Of a DNA stretch of 64,000 bases, positions 25,930-34,301 are shown piece by piece (position 1 is the stretch's first letter; each line of letters begins with the position of its first letter). Below the pieces are notes generated by a model. That model was given only the letters and a program-made list of their open reading frames with translations, was not told the DNA's origin and ran no database searches. Location of the stretch: contig NZ_BMWE01000010.1 in the NCBI RefSeq assembly GCF_014651075.1, forward strand, positions 124,001 to 188,000, in the 5' to 3' direction. This DNA is from Streptomyces djakartensis. Its GTDB lineage: Bacteria > Actinomycetota > Actinomycetes > Streptomycetales > Streptomycetaceae. Position numbers and translations under genes: made by a program.

Positions 25930-27198
25930 CTACTCCGCGCTCTCCGCCCGGCTCGCCGCCGCCTGGAGCCGGCCAAGGACGCCGGAGGGGCTGACGCCGG
26001 GGGCGACCGCCTTGCCGATCTGCTGCTTCACCTGGGCGCTGACGCCCGCCCAGGAGGTCTTGCCGACCGGGTAGAGCTCGGAGGCCGGCAGCTCGTCCAG
26101 GAACGTCTTGAGGTGCCGGTCCCGGCCGGAGGTGGCCATGGTCTCGGACGCGGAGCTGGTGACCGGCAGCAGGTCGTACTCGCGGGAGAAGGCCAGCACG
26201 TTCCGCTCGCTGTAGACGAAGTCGAGGAAGTCTCCGACCTGGTCGCGATGGCCGTTCTTGCGGAAGGCCGTCATCCAGTCCGCGACACCGAGCGTGGACC
26301 TGGTCGTCCCCTCCTTGCCCGGCGTCGGCACGATGCCGTACTTGGCGCCCTTCCTGGCGGCGATCTTCGCCAGGGACGGGTGGCCGTTGAGCATGCCGAC
26401 CTCACCCTTCGCGAAGGCGGCGAACGCGTCGGCCCGGTTGAGCTCGCCGGGCGCGACCGGCCCGGTCAGTCCCTTGCCGACCAGTTCGTCCTTGAGCCAG
26501 GAGAAGGTGTCGACGTTCTCCGGGGAGTCGATGCCGTAGCTGCCCACGGTGTCGGTGTAGGCGCCCCCGCCGCTGAGCATCCACTGCAGGGTCTCGGCCT
26601 GCGCCTCCTCCGGGCCGAGGGGGAGCGCGTAGGGGTACTTCACCCCCTCGGCCTTGAGCGCCTCGGCGTCCTCGGCCAGGTCGTCCCAGGTCTCGGGCGG
26701 GGTGATGCCGGCCTTGGCGAAGAGGCTCTTGTTGTAGAAGAGCACGCGGGTGGAGGAGGCGAACGGCATGCCGTACTGCACGCCCCTGACCTGTCCCGCG
26801 GTGGCCAGCTGCCCGACGAAGTCGGCCTGCACGGGTATGGAGAGCAGGTCGTCGGCCTTGTAGAGCTGGTTGCGGTCCGCGTAGTCGGCGTACGCGCCGA
26901 TCTGCGCCATGTCCGGCGGGTCACCGGCGGCGACCATCTCCCTGACCTTGCGGTCGACATCGTTCCAGGAGTAGACGCTGACGTCGATCTTCACACCTGG
27001 GTGGTCGGCCTCGTACTCCTCCACCAGCTTGTCCCAGTACTTCCGCGAGCTGTTGGCGGCACTGTCGCCGTAGTCGGCCGCGACCAGCTTCAGGGTCACG
27101 TCGGCCGAGCCGCCCGACATTCCGCAGCCGCCGAGGACCGCCGTCATGCCCAGTGCGGACACCACCGCGATCGTTCCTGCCATCCGCCGCCGCTGCAC
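25930..27198 (-). CDS. Sugar ABC transporter substrate-binding lipoprotein
   Basis: A 422-residue cluster-type 1 solute-binding protein. The N-terminus VQRRRMAGTIAVV... leads to the lipobox LGGC, so the mature protein is a lipid-anchored extracytoplasmic receptor. The mature part has LKLVAADYGDSAANSSRKYW, DPPDMAQIGAYADY and YGMPFASSTRVLFYNKSLFAKAGI, typical of carbohydrate-binding family members. No permease or ATPase genes adjoin it; MsiK, encoded elsewhere in this window, is the usual shared ATPase in Streptomyces. Divergent from nagK across two DasR-like sites. GTG at 27198 or ATG at 27183. Confidence 0.88.
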   Translation of the reverse strand: MQRRRMAGTIAVVSALGMTAVLGGCGMSGGSADVTLKLVAADYGDSAANSSRKYWDKLVEEYEADHPGVKIDVSVYSWNDVDRKVREMVAAGDPPDMAQIGAYADYADRNQLYKADDLLSIPVQADFVGQLATAGQVRGVQYGMPFASSTRVLFYNKSLFAKAGITPPETWDDLAEDAEALKAEGVKYPYALPLGPEEAQAETLQWMLSGGGAYTDTVGSYGIDSPENVDTFSWLKDELVGKGLTGPVAPGELNRADAFAAFAKGEVGMLNGHPSLAKIAARKGAKYGIVPTPGKEGTTRSTLGVADWMTAFRKNGHRDQVGDFLDFVYSERNVLAFSREYDLLPVTSSASETMATSGRDRHLKTFLDELPASELYPVGKTSWAGVSAQVKQQIGKAVAPGVSPSGVLGRLQAAASRAESAE

Positions 27199-27275
27199 CG
27201 CTGCTCTTCCCCAACCCTGGCGTCGCCGCCCACACCGGTGACGTGGCCGCCACCGAAATTTTTCGATATTCGGAA

Positions 27276-27309
27276 TAAGGTCTACACCACGTGAGTGGAC
27301 TAGACCTCT
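27276..27309. promoter_or_regulatory. Two DasR-like (dre) sites upstream of nagKA
   Basis: AGTGGACTAGACCTCT at 27294-27309 differs from the DasR consensus AGTGGTCTAGACCACT at two positions. A weaker site, TAAGGTCTACACCACG (27276-27291), abuts it. DasR is the GntR-family N-acetylglucosamine-responsive repressor of Streptomyces. The sites lie 30-60 bp before nagK and 80-110 bp before the sugar-binding gene, so could control both directions. Confidence 0.82.
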
Positions 27310-27337
27310 CGCGGGTCCCCGGGTCACACTGTTCTCC

Positions 27338-28279
27338 GTGAGACATGTCATCGCCCTCGACGTGGGCGGCACCGGAATGAAGGCCGCCCTGGCCGGACCG
27401 GACGGCCAGGTGCTGCACCGGGCCCGCCGGGTCACCGGCCGCGAGCAGGGCCCGCGGGCCGTCGTCGCGAGCATCCTCGACTTCGCCGCCGAGCTGCGCG
27501 CGTACGGCTCCGAGCACTTCGGCACGCCCGCGTCCGCCGCCGGGGTGGCCGTGCCCGGCATCGTCGACGAGGCGCGCGGCACCGCCGTCTACGCGGCGAA
27601 CCTCGGCTGGCGCGACGTGCCCCTGCGCGAACTCCTCGCGGAGCGGCTGGGCGTCCCGGTGGCGCTCGGCCACGACGTACGCACCGGCGGCCTGGCCGAG
27701 GGCCGGGTGGGCGCGGGCCGGGGCGCCGACCGGTTCCTGTTCGTGGCGCTGGGCACCGGCATCGCGGGCGCCATCGGCGTCGACGGCCGGGTCGAGGCGG
27801 GCGCGCACGGCTTCGCGGGCGAGATCGGCCACATCGTCGTACGCCCCGGCGGAGCCGCCTGCCCGTGCGGCCAGCGCGGCTGCCTGGAGCGCTTCGCGTC
27901 GGCGGCGGCCGTGAGCGAGGCCTGGGCGGCGGCCTCCGGTGGCCCGGGCGCGGACGCGGCGGACTGCGCGAAGGCCGTCGACTCCGGCGACCCGAAGGCC
28001 CGGGCGGTCTGGCAGGACGCCGTGGACGCCCTGGCCGACGGCCTGGTCACGGCCCTGACCCTGCTGGACCCGCGCACCCTGATCATCGGCGGAGGCCTGG
28101 CGGAGGCGGGCGAAACCCTCTTCACACCCCTGCGCGAAGCCATCGGCCGCCGCGTCACCTTCCAGAAACAGCCGACGATCGTCCCCGCGGCGCTGGGGGA
28201 CGCGGCCGGATGTCTGGGCGCCGGGCTCCTGGCCTGGGATCTCCTTGACCGAACCGACCGCATGGAGGTAACTGCCTGA
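27338..28279 (+). CDS. nagK: ROK-family N-acetylglucosamine kinase
   Basis: A 313-residue ROK kinase. ATP-binding ALDVGGTGMKAAL, the substrate-loop GHDVRTGGLAEGR, catalytic-region GTGIAGAIGVDG, EIGHIVV and the ROK zinc motif CPCGQRGCLE are intact. It phosphorylates N-acetylglucosamine to GlcNAc-6-P; specificity is inferred from coupling to nagA (one-base overlap, TGATG) and the DasR-like sites upstream. GTG start. Confidence 0.9.
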   Translation: MRHVIALDVGGTGMKAALAGPDGQVLHRARRVTGREQGPRAVVASILDFAAELRAYGSEHFGTPASAAGVAVPGIVDEARGTAVYAANLGWRDVPLRELLAERLGVPVALGHDVRTGGLAEGRVGAGRGADRFLFVALGTGIAGAIGVDGRVEAGAHGFAGEIGHIVVRPGGAACPCGQRGCLERFASAAAVSEAWAAASGGPGADAADCAKAVDSGDPKARAVWQDAVDALADGLVTALTLLDPRTLIIGGGLAEAGETLFTPLREAIGRRVTFQKQPTIVPAALGDAAGCLGAGLLAWDLLDRTDRMEVTA

Positions 28280-29490
28280 TGACCGATACCCCAGGGGCGC
28301 GGGGAACTGCGCGATCAGCCCCCGCGCACCCGCACCCCCCGACGGCCGGACAGCCCACGGTGCTGACCGGTGCGACAGTGGTCCTCCCCACGGAAACGGT
28401 CCACAACGGGCAGTTGGTCATCGACGGCACCCGCATCGGCCACACGGCCCCGGAGAACGCCCACTTCATCGACGTGACCGGCCACTACGTCGTCCCCGGC
28501 TTCGTCGACCTCCACAACCACGGCGGAGGCGGAGCCTCCTTCACCTCCGGGTCGGTCGACGACGTCCTCAAGGGCATCCACTCACACCGCGAGCACGGCA
28601 CGACCACCCTGCTCGCCTCCACCGTCACCGGTGACATGGACTTCCTCACCCGGCGCGCGGGCCTGCTGAGCGAACTGGCCGAGCAGGGCGAGATCGCCGG
28701 CATCCACTTCGAGGGCCCGTTCATCTCCCCCTGCCGCAAGGGCGCCCACGCCGAGGAACTGCTGCGCGACCCGCACCCCGCGGACGTCCGCGAACTGCTC
28801 GACGCGGCCCGGGGCCAGGCGAAGATGCTCACGCTGGCCACGGAGCTGCCCGGCGGCCTGGACTCCGTGCGCCTCCTGGCCGAGCGCGGCGTGATCGCGG
28901 CGATCGGCCACACGGACGCCACCTACGAGCAGACCCTCTCGGCCATCGACGCGGGCGCCACGGTCGCCACCCACCTCTTCAACGCGATGCCACCGCTCGG
29001 CCACCGCTCCCCCGGTCCCATCGCGGCGCTCCTGGAGGACGACCGGATCACGGTCGAGCTGGTCAACGACGGTACACACCTGCACCCCGCCGCCCTCCAG
29101 CTGGCGTTCCACCACGCGGGCGCCGACCGGGTCGCGTTCATCACCGACGCGATGGACGCGGCCGGTTTCGGCGACGGCCGCTACTGGCTGGGCACGCTGG
29201 AGGTGGAGGTCGCGGACGGCGTGGCCCGGCTGGCGTCGGACGGCACGATCGCCGGCTCGACCCTCACCCTGGACCGCGCCTTCAAGCGGGCGGTCACGGT
29301 CGACGGCCTGTCCGTCGAGGACACGGTGCGGGCACTCTCGGCGACCCCCGCCCGCCTGCTCGGCATGTCCGACCGGATCGGCTCCCTGGAACCCGGCAGG
29401 GACGCGGACCTGGTCCTGCTGGACGCCGATTTCGACCTGAAGGGCGTGATGCGCCGCGGCGAATGGGTGGTCGGTCCCCAACTGGGCTGA
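28279..29490 (+). CDS. nagA: N-acetylglucosamine-6-phosphate deacetylase
   Basis: A 403-residue amidohydrolase: GlcNAc-6-P to glucosamine-6-P plus acetate. Metal and catalytic residues are in DLHNHGGGG, HFEGPFIS, GHTDAT, THLFNAM and FITDAMDA. The C-terminal beta-sandwich closes with GSLEPGRDADLVLLD. The first ~27 residues (MTDTPGARGTARSAP...) are not family sequence; they are translated from the dispersed repeat at 28292. The normal protein would begin near VLTGATVVLPT. Coupled to nagK by a one-base overlap. Confidence 0.94.
   Translation: MTDTPGARGTARSAPAHPHPPTAGQPTVLTGATVVLPTETVHNGQLVIDGTRIGHTAPENAHFIDVTGHYVVPGFVDLHNHGGGGASFTSGSVDDVLKGIHSHREHGTTTLLASTVTGDMDFLTRRAGLLSELAEQGEIAGIHFEGPFISPCRKGAHAEELLRDPHPADVRELLDAARGQAKMLTLATELPGGLDSVRLLAERGVIAAIGHTDATYEQTLSAIDAGATVATHLFNAMPPLGHRSPGPIAALLEDDRITVELVNDGTHLHPAALQLAFHHAGADRVAFITDAMDAAGFGDGRYWLGTLEVEVADGVARLASDGTIAGSTLTLDRAFKRAVTVDGLSVEDTVRALSATPARLLGMSDRIGSLEPGRDADLVLLDADFDLKGVMRRGEWVVGPQLG
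28292..28320. repeat. Dispersed repeat, copy 4, inside nagA coding start
   Basis: Same element (GGGGCGCGGGGAACTGCGCG core) as the intergenic copies, here at codons 5-14 of the annotated nagA frame. It was evidently inserted at the nagK/nagA junction without breaking the frame. Confidence 0.75.
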
Positions 29491-29607
29491 TCCGTCCCGC
29501 AGTCGAGTGACGGTGGCCGACTCCAGGACTGGGCCGGCCGCCGTCTCTTTGGCATGATCAGGGAACGTTCACGGCAACAAGCGCGTCCCGGGGGGAGGTC
29601 GGCCCAG

Positions 29608-30537
29608 GTGATCCTCACGGTCACGCTGAACACCGCTCTCGACATCACCTATCGCATACGGTCCCTCAGGCCGCACACCACCCACCGCGTCTCCGAGGTG
29701 ACCGAACGCCCCGGCGGCAAGGGCGTCAACGTGGCCCGGGTCCTGGCCGCCCTCGGGCACGAGGTGACGGTGACCGGCTTCACGGGCGGTGCGACGGGGC
29801 GGGTCGTGCGGGAGAAGCTGGCATCCGTGCCGGGAGTGGTCGACGCGCTGGTGCCGGTCGCGGGCGCGACCCGCCGCACGATAGCCGTGGTCGACGACCG
29901 GACCGGCGACACGACCCAGCTCAACGAGCCGGGCCCGACGGTCACGTCCGCCGAATGGTCGGCCTTCCAGGAGGCCTACGCGGGCCTGCTCCCCTCCGCC
30001 TCGGCGGTGGCCCTGTGCGGCAGCCTGCCGCCGGGCGTCCCGGTCGGCGCGTACGCGGGCCTGATCCGGACGGCCCGCTCCTCCGGGATCCCGGTCCTCC
30101 TCGACACCAGCGGCGAACCCCTGCGCCGGGGCGTCGCGGCCCGCCCCGACATCATCAAGCCCAACGCCGACGAACTGGCGGAACTGACCGGTTCCCACGA
30201 CCCCCTGCGCGCCACCCAGGACGCCCGCCGCCGGGGCGCGGGCGCGGTGGTCGCGTCCCTCGGCCCCGACGGCCTCCTGGCCGTCACCCGGTTCGGCCGC
30301 TGGCACGCCACTCCCCCGGCCCCTGTGCGAGGCAACCCGGCAGGAGCCGGCGACTCGGCGGTCGCGGGCCTGCTCTCGGGCCTGATCGAACAGCTCCCCT
30401 GGCCGGACCGCCTGGCCCGGGCGACGGCCCTCGCGGCGGCGACGGTGGCAGCACCGGTGGCCGGGGAGTTCGACCCGAGCCACTACCAGGAGCTGCTGGG
30501 GCGGGTGGCGGTGACCGGCGAGGCGTCGGCGGCCTGA
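29608..30537 (+). CDS. PfkB-type 1-phosphofructokinase-family hexose kinase
   Basis: A 309-residue ribokinase-fold sugar-phosphate kinase. ILTVTLNTALDITYRI start, GGKGVNVARVLAALG substrate loop, then ATP-site NPAGAGDSAVAGLLSGL with the catalytic Asp in GAGDS. Family members phosphorylate fructose-1-P, tagatose-6-P or related; specificity is open. It is 118 bp downstream of nagA in the same direction, so a role in amino-sugar or tagatose-type breakdown is plausible. GTG start with GGGGGAGG upstream. Confidence 0.88.
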   Translation: MILTVTLNTALDITYRIRSLRPHTTHRVSEVTERPGGKGVNVARVLAALGHEVTVTGFTGGATGRVVREKLASVPGVVDALVPVAGATRRTIAVVDDRTGDTTQLNEPGPTVTSAEWSAFQEAYAGLLPSASAVALCGSLPPGVPVGAYAGLIRTARSSGIPVLLDTSGEPLRRGVAARPDIIKPNADELAELTGSHDPLRATQDARRRGAGAVVASLGPDGLLAVTRFGRWHATPPAPVRGNPAGAGDSAVAGLLSGLIEQLPWPDRLARATALAAATVAAPVAGEFDPSHYQELLGRVAVTGEASAA

Positions 30538-30568
30538 AAGCCCTCGCGCCCCGCAGACGCCGGCAGGG

Positions 30569-31504
30569 TCAGCTCTTGCTGTCGACCCAGCCCTTCACCA
30601 GCCACATGCGGTCGAGGAGGGCGTCGCACTGGTTGCCCTGCTCGCAGGAGACCTTGATCGTGTTGGTGCCCTTGTTGAGCTGGACGTAGTTGTACGTCTT
30701 CGTCCAGCCCTTCTCGAAGTCACCCTCGGGGGCGTGCGTCCAGTTCTTCAGGTCGACCGGCCGCTCGGAAGGCGTGCCGTTGACCGTGAGGGTGGCGTTC
30801 TGGTCCTTGCCGGGCACGCTGTAGCCGACGTACACGGTGTACTTGCCCGCCTTCGGGATGCCGTCGACGCTCCAGGTGACCGAGGCACCGGGCTGGTTGA
30901 ACCCTGTGACGTAGACACCGCCCTCGGCCTGGGCCCCCTTGACGTCCGTGGCGGTCGCCATGCCGGGCGAGAGCCTGAGGGTCTTGGCGTCGGCCGCCGG
31001 CAGCTCCTCCTCCTTCGCGGCGCCACCGCTGCTCTTGGAGGGGCTCGGCTTCGAGGCCTGGGACTGGGTCGGTCCCGGGTTCGCCTGGTTGTCGGGCTGG
31101 TCCTTGTCCTTGTCGCCGCCGACCATGGCCACGCCGATGCCGATCACGACCGCGGCGACCACCGCGATCGCGCCGATCAGCAGGCCCTTGGTGTTGGGAC
31201 CGCGGCCGCCCCGGCCGCCGCCACCGCCCGCCGGCGTCTGATGCTGGGCGGCGGGAGCACCCCCGGGAAGCGTCTCCGGCGCCGCGTAGTGCGCGTTCGG
31301 CTGGCCGTAGGCCGCCGTCTGCGCCTGCTGGGTCGCCTGCTGGCCGTACTGGCGTGTGCCGACCGCACGCACCCGGTTGACCGAGTTCGGGTAGCCGTAG
31401 CCACTGGACGGCGGCTGGGCCCCGTTGGCCTGCCCGTCGGCGTAGAGGTAGCCGAACGGGTCGTCGTCCTCGGGCGTGCTCGCGCCGTTGTTGCCGGGCG
31501 TCAT
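30569..31504 (-). CDS. Membrane-anchored protein with carbohydrate-binding-like C-domain
   Basis: A 311-residue protein. Residues 1-100 are low-complexity Gln/Gly/Pro-rich cytosolic sequence (QYGQQATQQAQTAAYGQ). About 106-128 is one transmembrane helix (LLIGAIAVVAAVVIGIGVAM). About 130-170 is a Ser/Pro/Lys linker. About 175-311 is a CBM6/CBM35-like beta-sandwich (VYVTGFNQPGASVTWSVDG, YTVYVGYSVPG, YVQLNKGTNTIKVSCEQGN). The C-domain faces the wall and may bind a wall glycan. Function not established. Confidence 0.8.
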   Translation of the reverse strand: MTPGNNGASTPEDDDPFGYLYADGQANGAQPPSSGYGYPNSVNRVRAVGTRQYGQQATQQAQTAAYGQPNAHYAAPETLPGGAPAAQHQTPAGGGGGRGGRGPNTKGLLIGAIAVVAAVVIGIGVAMVGGDKDKDQPDNQANPGPTQSQASKPSPSKSSGGAAKEEELPAADAKTLRLSPGMATATDVKGAQAEGGVYVTGFNQPGASVTWSVDGIPKAGKYTVYVGYSVPGKDQNATLTVNGTPSERPVDLKNWTHAPEGDFEKGWTKTYNYVQLNKGTNTIKVSCEQGNQCDALLDRMWLVKGWVDSKS

Positions 31505-31621
31505 CCCTAGGTCTCCTCAGTCAAGTGCGGTGCAGCAGAAGTACGGTCGAGAACGCGAGCCTACCCGCTCCCAGTGACCCAAACGGGTGACTCGGACCGC
31601 ATGCACTCGCTGACCTGGGGT

Positions 31622-33280
31622 TCACCCAGCGCGTCTGTGTTGTTTGGGACGAGATCGTTTCTCGACGTACATCCGCTCGTCAGCGGATTTCAACACTTCG
31701 TCCGCCGTCATTCCACAGTGTGCCCATCCGATGCCGAAGCTGGCGCCCACCCGGACGGCCCGGCCCTCGGCGCGGATCGGCTGGATGATCTCGTTGCGGA
31801 GGCGGACCGCGAGGTCCTGTGCGTCGGCGCGGCCGAGCCCGTCGGCGAGGATGACGAATTCGTCACCCCCGAGCCGGGCGACGGTGTCGCCGTCCCGGAC
31901 ACCGTTGCTCAGCCGGCGGGCGACCTCGATGAGGACCGCGTCACCCGCGTTGTGCCCGAACCGGTCGTTGATCGACTTGAATCCGTCGAGGTCGCAGAAG
32001 AGCACGGCGAGACCCTTGGTGCCGTCGTCGTGGTCGCCGTCCGGGGCGACGGTGTGCACATGGTGGTCGTAGGCGTCGTACGGCTCGGCGCCGGAACCGA
32101 AGTCGAAGCCCTGGCCGACCGCGTCGAAGGCGGGGTGGCCGTAGGCGGCGTCGTGGGACTCGGCGGCGGGCTGCAGCGGCGCGGTGCGCCGGCACAGCCG
32201 GGCGGACAGCCGGGAGCGCAGCTCGGCGGAGTTCGGCAGGCCGGTGAGCGAGTCGTGCGAGGCGCGGTGGGCGAGCTGGAGCTCGCGGCGCTTGCGCTCC
32301 TCGATGTCCTCGACGTGGGTGAGCAGGAACCGCGGCCCGTCGGCGGCGTCCGCGACGACGCTGTTGCGCAGGCTGACCCAGACGTACGTGCCGTCGCGGC
32401 GGCCGAGGCGGAGCTCGGCCCGGCCGCCCTCCGCGGAGGTCCGCAGCAGCGTGCCGATGTCCTCGGGGTGGACCAGGTCGGAGAACGAATAGCGGCGCAT
32501 CGCGGAGGCGGGGCGGCCCAGCAGCCGGCACAGGGCGTCGTTGGTGCGCAGGATCCTGCCGTGCTGGTCGCCTCCCATCTCGGCGATGGCCATGCCGGAC
32601 GGGGCGTACTCGAAGGCCTGCCGGAAGCTCTCCTCGCTGGCCCGCAGCGCCTGCTGCTCGCGCTCCAGCCGGACCAGGGCGCGCTGCATGTTGGCGCGCA
32701 GCCGGGCGTTGCTGATCGCGATGGCGGCCTGGAAGGCGTACATCTGGAGCGCCTCGCGGCCCCAGGCGCCGGGGCGGCGGCCGTTGCGCGGCCGGTCCAC
32801 GGACAGCACGCCGATCAGCTCGCCGCACGTCCCGCTGCCCTTCGGGGCGGGCGCGTACATGGGCGCGAAGAGCCGGTCGGCCGGGTGCCACTCGTCCTCG
32901 AAGCGGGGGGCGGGGCCGTCGGTGTACCACTGCGGGACGTCGTCGTCGTCGAGGACCCAGCCCTCGGTGTGCGGTATGAACACCAGGTCACCCCAGTGCT
33001 CGCCCATGCTCAGGCGGCGGTCCCAGGACTCGCGCGAGCCGACGCGGCCGGTGATGAGGGCCTCGGCGGCGGGGTTCCCGGCGAAGGCGGCGACCACGAG
33101 ATCGCCGTCCGGCCGTACCAGGTTCACGCACGCCAGCTCGTACCCGAGGGCGGCGACCACGCCCTCCGCGACGGTCTGCAGTGTGTCCGCCAGGCTGCGG
33201 GCCGTGTTCATGTCGGCCATGACCTGGTGCAGTTGTCGCAGGGACGCAAGACGGACGTATGGCTCCGACTCTGTCTCCAT
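31622..33280 (-). CDS. cdgB: Diguanylate cyclase CdgB (GAF-PAS-GGDEF)
   Basis: A 552-residue cytosolic sensor-cyclase. GAF domain about residues 10-190 (ADTLQTVAEGVVAALGYELA), PAS/PAC about 215-345 (FEYAPSGMAIAEMG, LTHVEDIEERKRR), GGDEF domain about 350-548 with LTGLPN, VLFCDLDGFKSIND and an intact RLGGDEFVIL active site. An insertion of about 60 residues, rich in His/Tyr/Asp, separates the first two GGDEF motifs. It makes c-di-GMP, which controls Streptomyces development through BldD. The name rests on this domain order plus the upstream BldD box. Good GGGGGAGG before the ATG. Confidence 0.93.
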   Translation of the reverse strand: METESEPYVRLASLRQLHQVMADMNTARSLADTLQTVAEGVVAALGYELACVNLVRPDGDLVVAAFAGNPAAEALITGRVGSRESWDRRLSMGEHWGDLVFIPHTEGWVLDDDDVPQWYTDGPAPRFEDEWHPADRLFAPMYAPAPKGSGTCGELIGVLSVDRPRNGRRPGAWGREALQMYAFQAAIAISNARLRANMQRALVRLEREQQALRASEESFRQAFEYAPSGMAIAEMGGDQHGRILRTNDALCRLLGRPASAMRRYSFSDLVHPEDIGTLLRTSAEGGRAELRLGRRDGTYVWVSLRNSVVADAADGPRFLLTHVEDIEERKRRELQLAHRASHDSLTGLPNSAELRSRLSARLCRRTAPLQPAAESHDAAYGHPAFDAVGQGFDFGSGAEPYDAYDHHVHTVAPDGDHDDGTKGLAVLFCDLDGFKSINDRFGHNAGDAVLIEVARRLSNGVRDGDTVARLGGDEFVILADGLGRADAQDLAVRLRNEIIQPIRAEGRAVRVGASFGIGWAHCGMTADEVLKSADERMYVEKRSRPKQHRRAG

Positions 33281-33611
33281 GCTCGCCCTCCCCCCGAGTA
33301 CCTCGCAGCGAATCAAGAATCAAGGGTTCTCATCGGCGTATCGTCCTGGCAGCTTCCCCGCCACTGAATCACAGCGCGCTGCTCACTCGGTACACAGGGT
33401 CAACAATTCCCGCCCCTTGTGACTCAAGTCACAGGCAAACCTGAACAACTGCGTGGAGTTTCTGCGTTTTCCCGGTGCGGGCGGCGAGTGCCTTTTGTGG
33501 TGTTGCGCACAACTACGCGAGAGGTCGGTCGCGGGTCCTAGGACCGTGCTTCGCCCGTTTCGGCCGGGAGCCCGATGCGGGGCGCGCGGGACGGAGATTA
33601 GCGTTTCCGGT
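33281..33611. other. Intergenic space cdgB/flavin reductase
   Basis: About 330 bp between divergent genes. Its notable feature is the BldD-type box at 33420-33431. Promoters for both genes are expected here; no small gene seen. Confidence 0.5.
33420..33431. promoter_or_regulatory. BldD box upstream of cdgB
   Basis: TGACTCAAGTCA is a perfect match to the known BldD pattern TNACNCNAGTNA. It lies about 140 bp before the cdgB start. cdgB is a known BldD target in S. coelicolor, making a c-di-GMP feedback loop. Confidence 0.82.
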
Positions 33612-34196
33612 GTGCCGAACACTCCCCCTGTCACGTCCCCGATCATTCCGTCGCCCGCCTCCGGGCATGCTGAGGGGGTGAGCAACGACGAGTTCCGCGC
33701 CGCCATGTCCCGGCTGGCCTCGGGCGTGGTCCTGGTGACCGCGCAGGAGCCGCCGCTCGACCCGGACGACCCCGGCGCACCGGACAGCGAGGACGTGGGC
33801 ATGACGGCCACGGCCTTCATGTCGGTGTCCCTGGACCCCCCTCTGGTGCTGGTGAGCCTGCGCGAGGGCTCCCGCATGGACGAGCTGCTCGCCGAGCAGG
33901 ACCTGTGGGCGGTCTCGGTGCTGTCCGAGAGCCAGCGGCACATCGCGGGCCGCTTCGCCATGAAGGGCCGCGTCAGCGACCGTCTGCTCTTCGCCGACAT
34001 CCCGTACACCCGGGGCGAGCACTCGGGCGCCCCCCTCGTCGGCGGCGCCCTGGCCGTCCTGGAGTGCCGCACCGAGCAGCGGGTGCCGGCCGGCGACCAC
34101 ACGCTGGTGATCGGCCGCGTCCTGACGGCCCGGGTGCCGAGCGCGGACGGCGGCCCGCTGACGTACTTCCGGGGCCGGTACCGGCAGTTGGGCTGA
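33612..34196 (+). CDS. Flavin reductase-family protein
   Basis: A 194-residue protein of the flavin reductase-like FMN-binding split-barrel family. Conserved core: EFRAAMSRLASGVVLVTAQ, GMTATAFMSVSLDPPLVLVSL, HIAGRFA, and a C-terminal YFRGRYRQL. It reduces FMN/FAD with NAD(P)H, often for a partner monooxygenase; no partner adjoins. Family sequence begins near residue 23, so the GTG at 33678 is an alternative start; neither has an ideal Shine-Dalgarno. An acidic insertion (PPLDPDDPGAPDSEDV) follows strand 1. Confidence 0.88.
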   Translation: MPNTPPVTSPIIPSPASGHAEGVSNDEFRAAMSRLASGVVLVTAQEPPLDPDDPGAPDSEDVGMTATAFMSVSLDPPLVLVSLREGSRMDELLAEQDLWAVSVLSESQRHIAGRFAMKGRVSDRLLFADIPYTRGEHSGAPLVGGALAVLECRTEQRVPAGDHTLVIGRVLTARVPSADGGPLTYFRGRYRQLG

Positions 34197-34227
34197 AGAA
34201 ACCGTTCGCCGGGGGCGGGCCGCCTGT

Positions 34228-34292
34228 CTAGTGCCGCGGCAGGCAACGTTCGCCCGTCAAGGAGCGGCGTCCGGTGCGTGCCGCGGCACTAG
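34228..34292. repeat. Small inverted-repeat element (candidate MITE)
   Basis: Perfect 14-bp terminal inverted repeats CTAGTGCCGCGGCA (34228-34241) and its complement (34279-34292) flank 37 bp between the flavin reductase and GNAT genes. The outer CTAG ends suggest a TA-type target. It ends 10 bp before the GNAT start. Confidence 0.5.
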
Positions 34293-34301
34293 GGTGCGCG
34301 C

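Noticed and set aside
30569..33280. CBM protein and cdgB as one signalling operon
   Set aside because: They are in the same orientation, but the gap of about 117 bp and unrelated domains give no support for a joint function.
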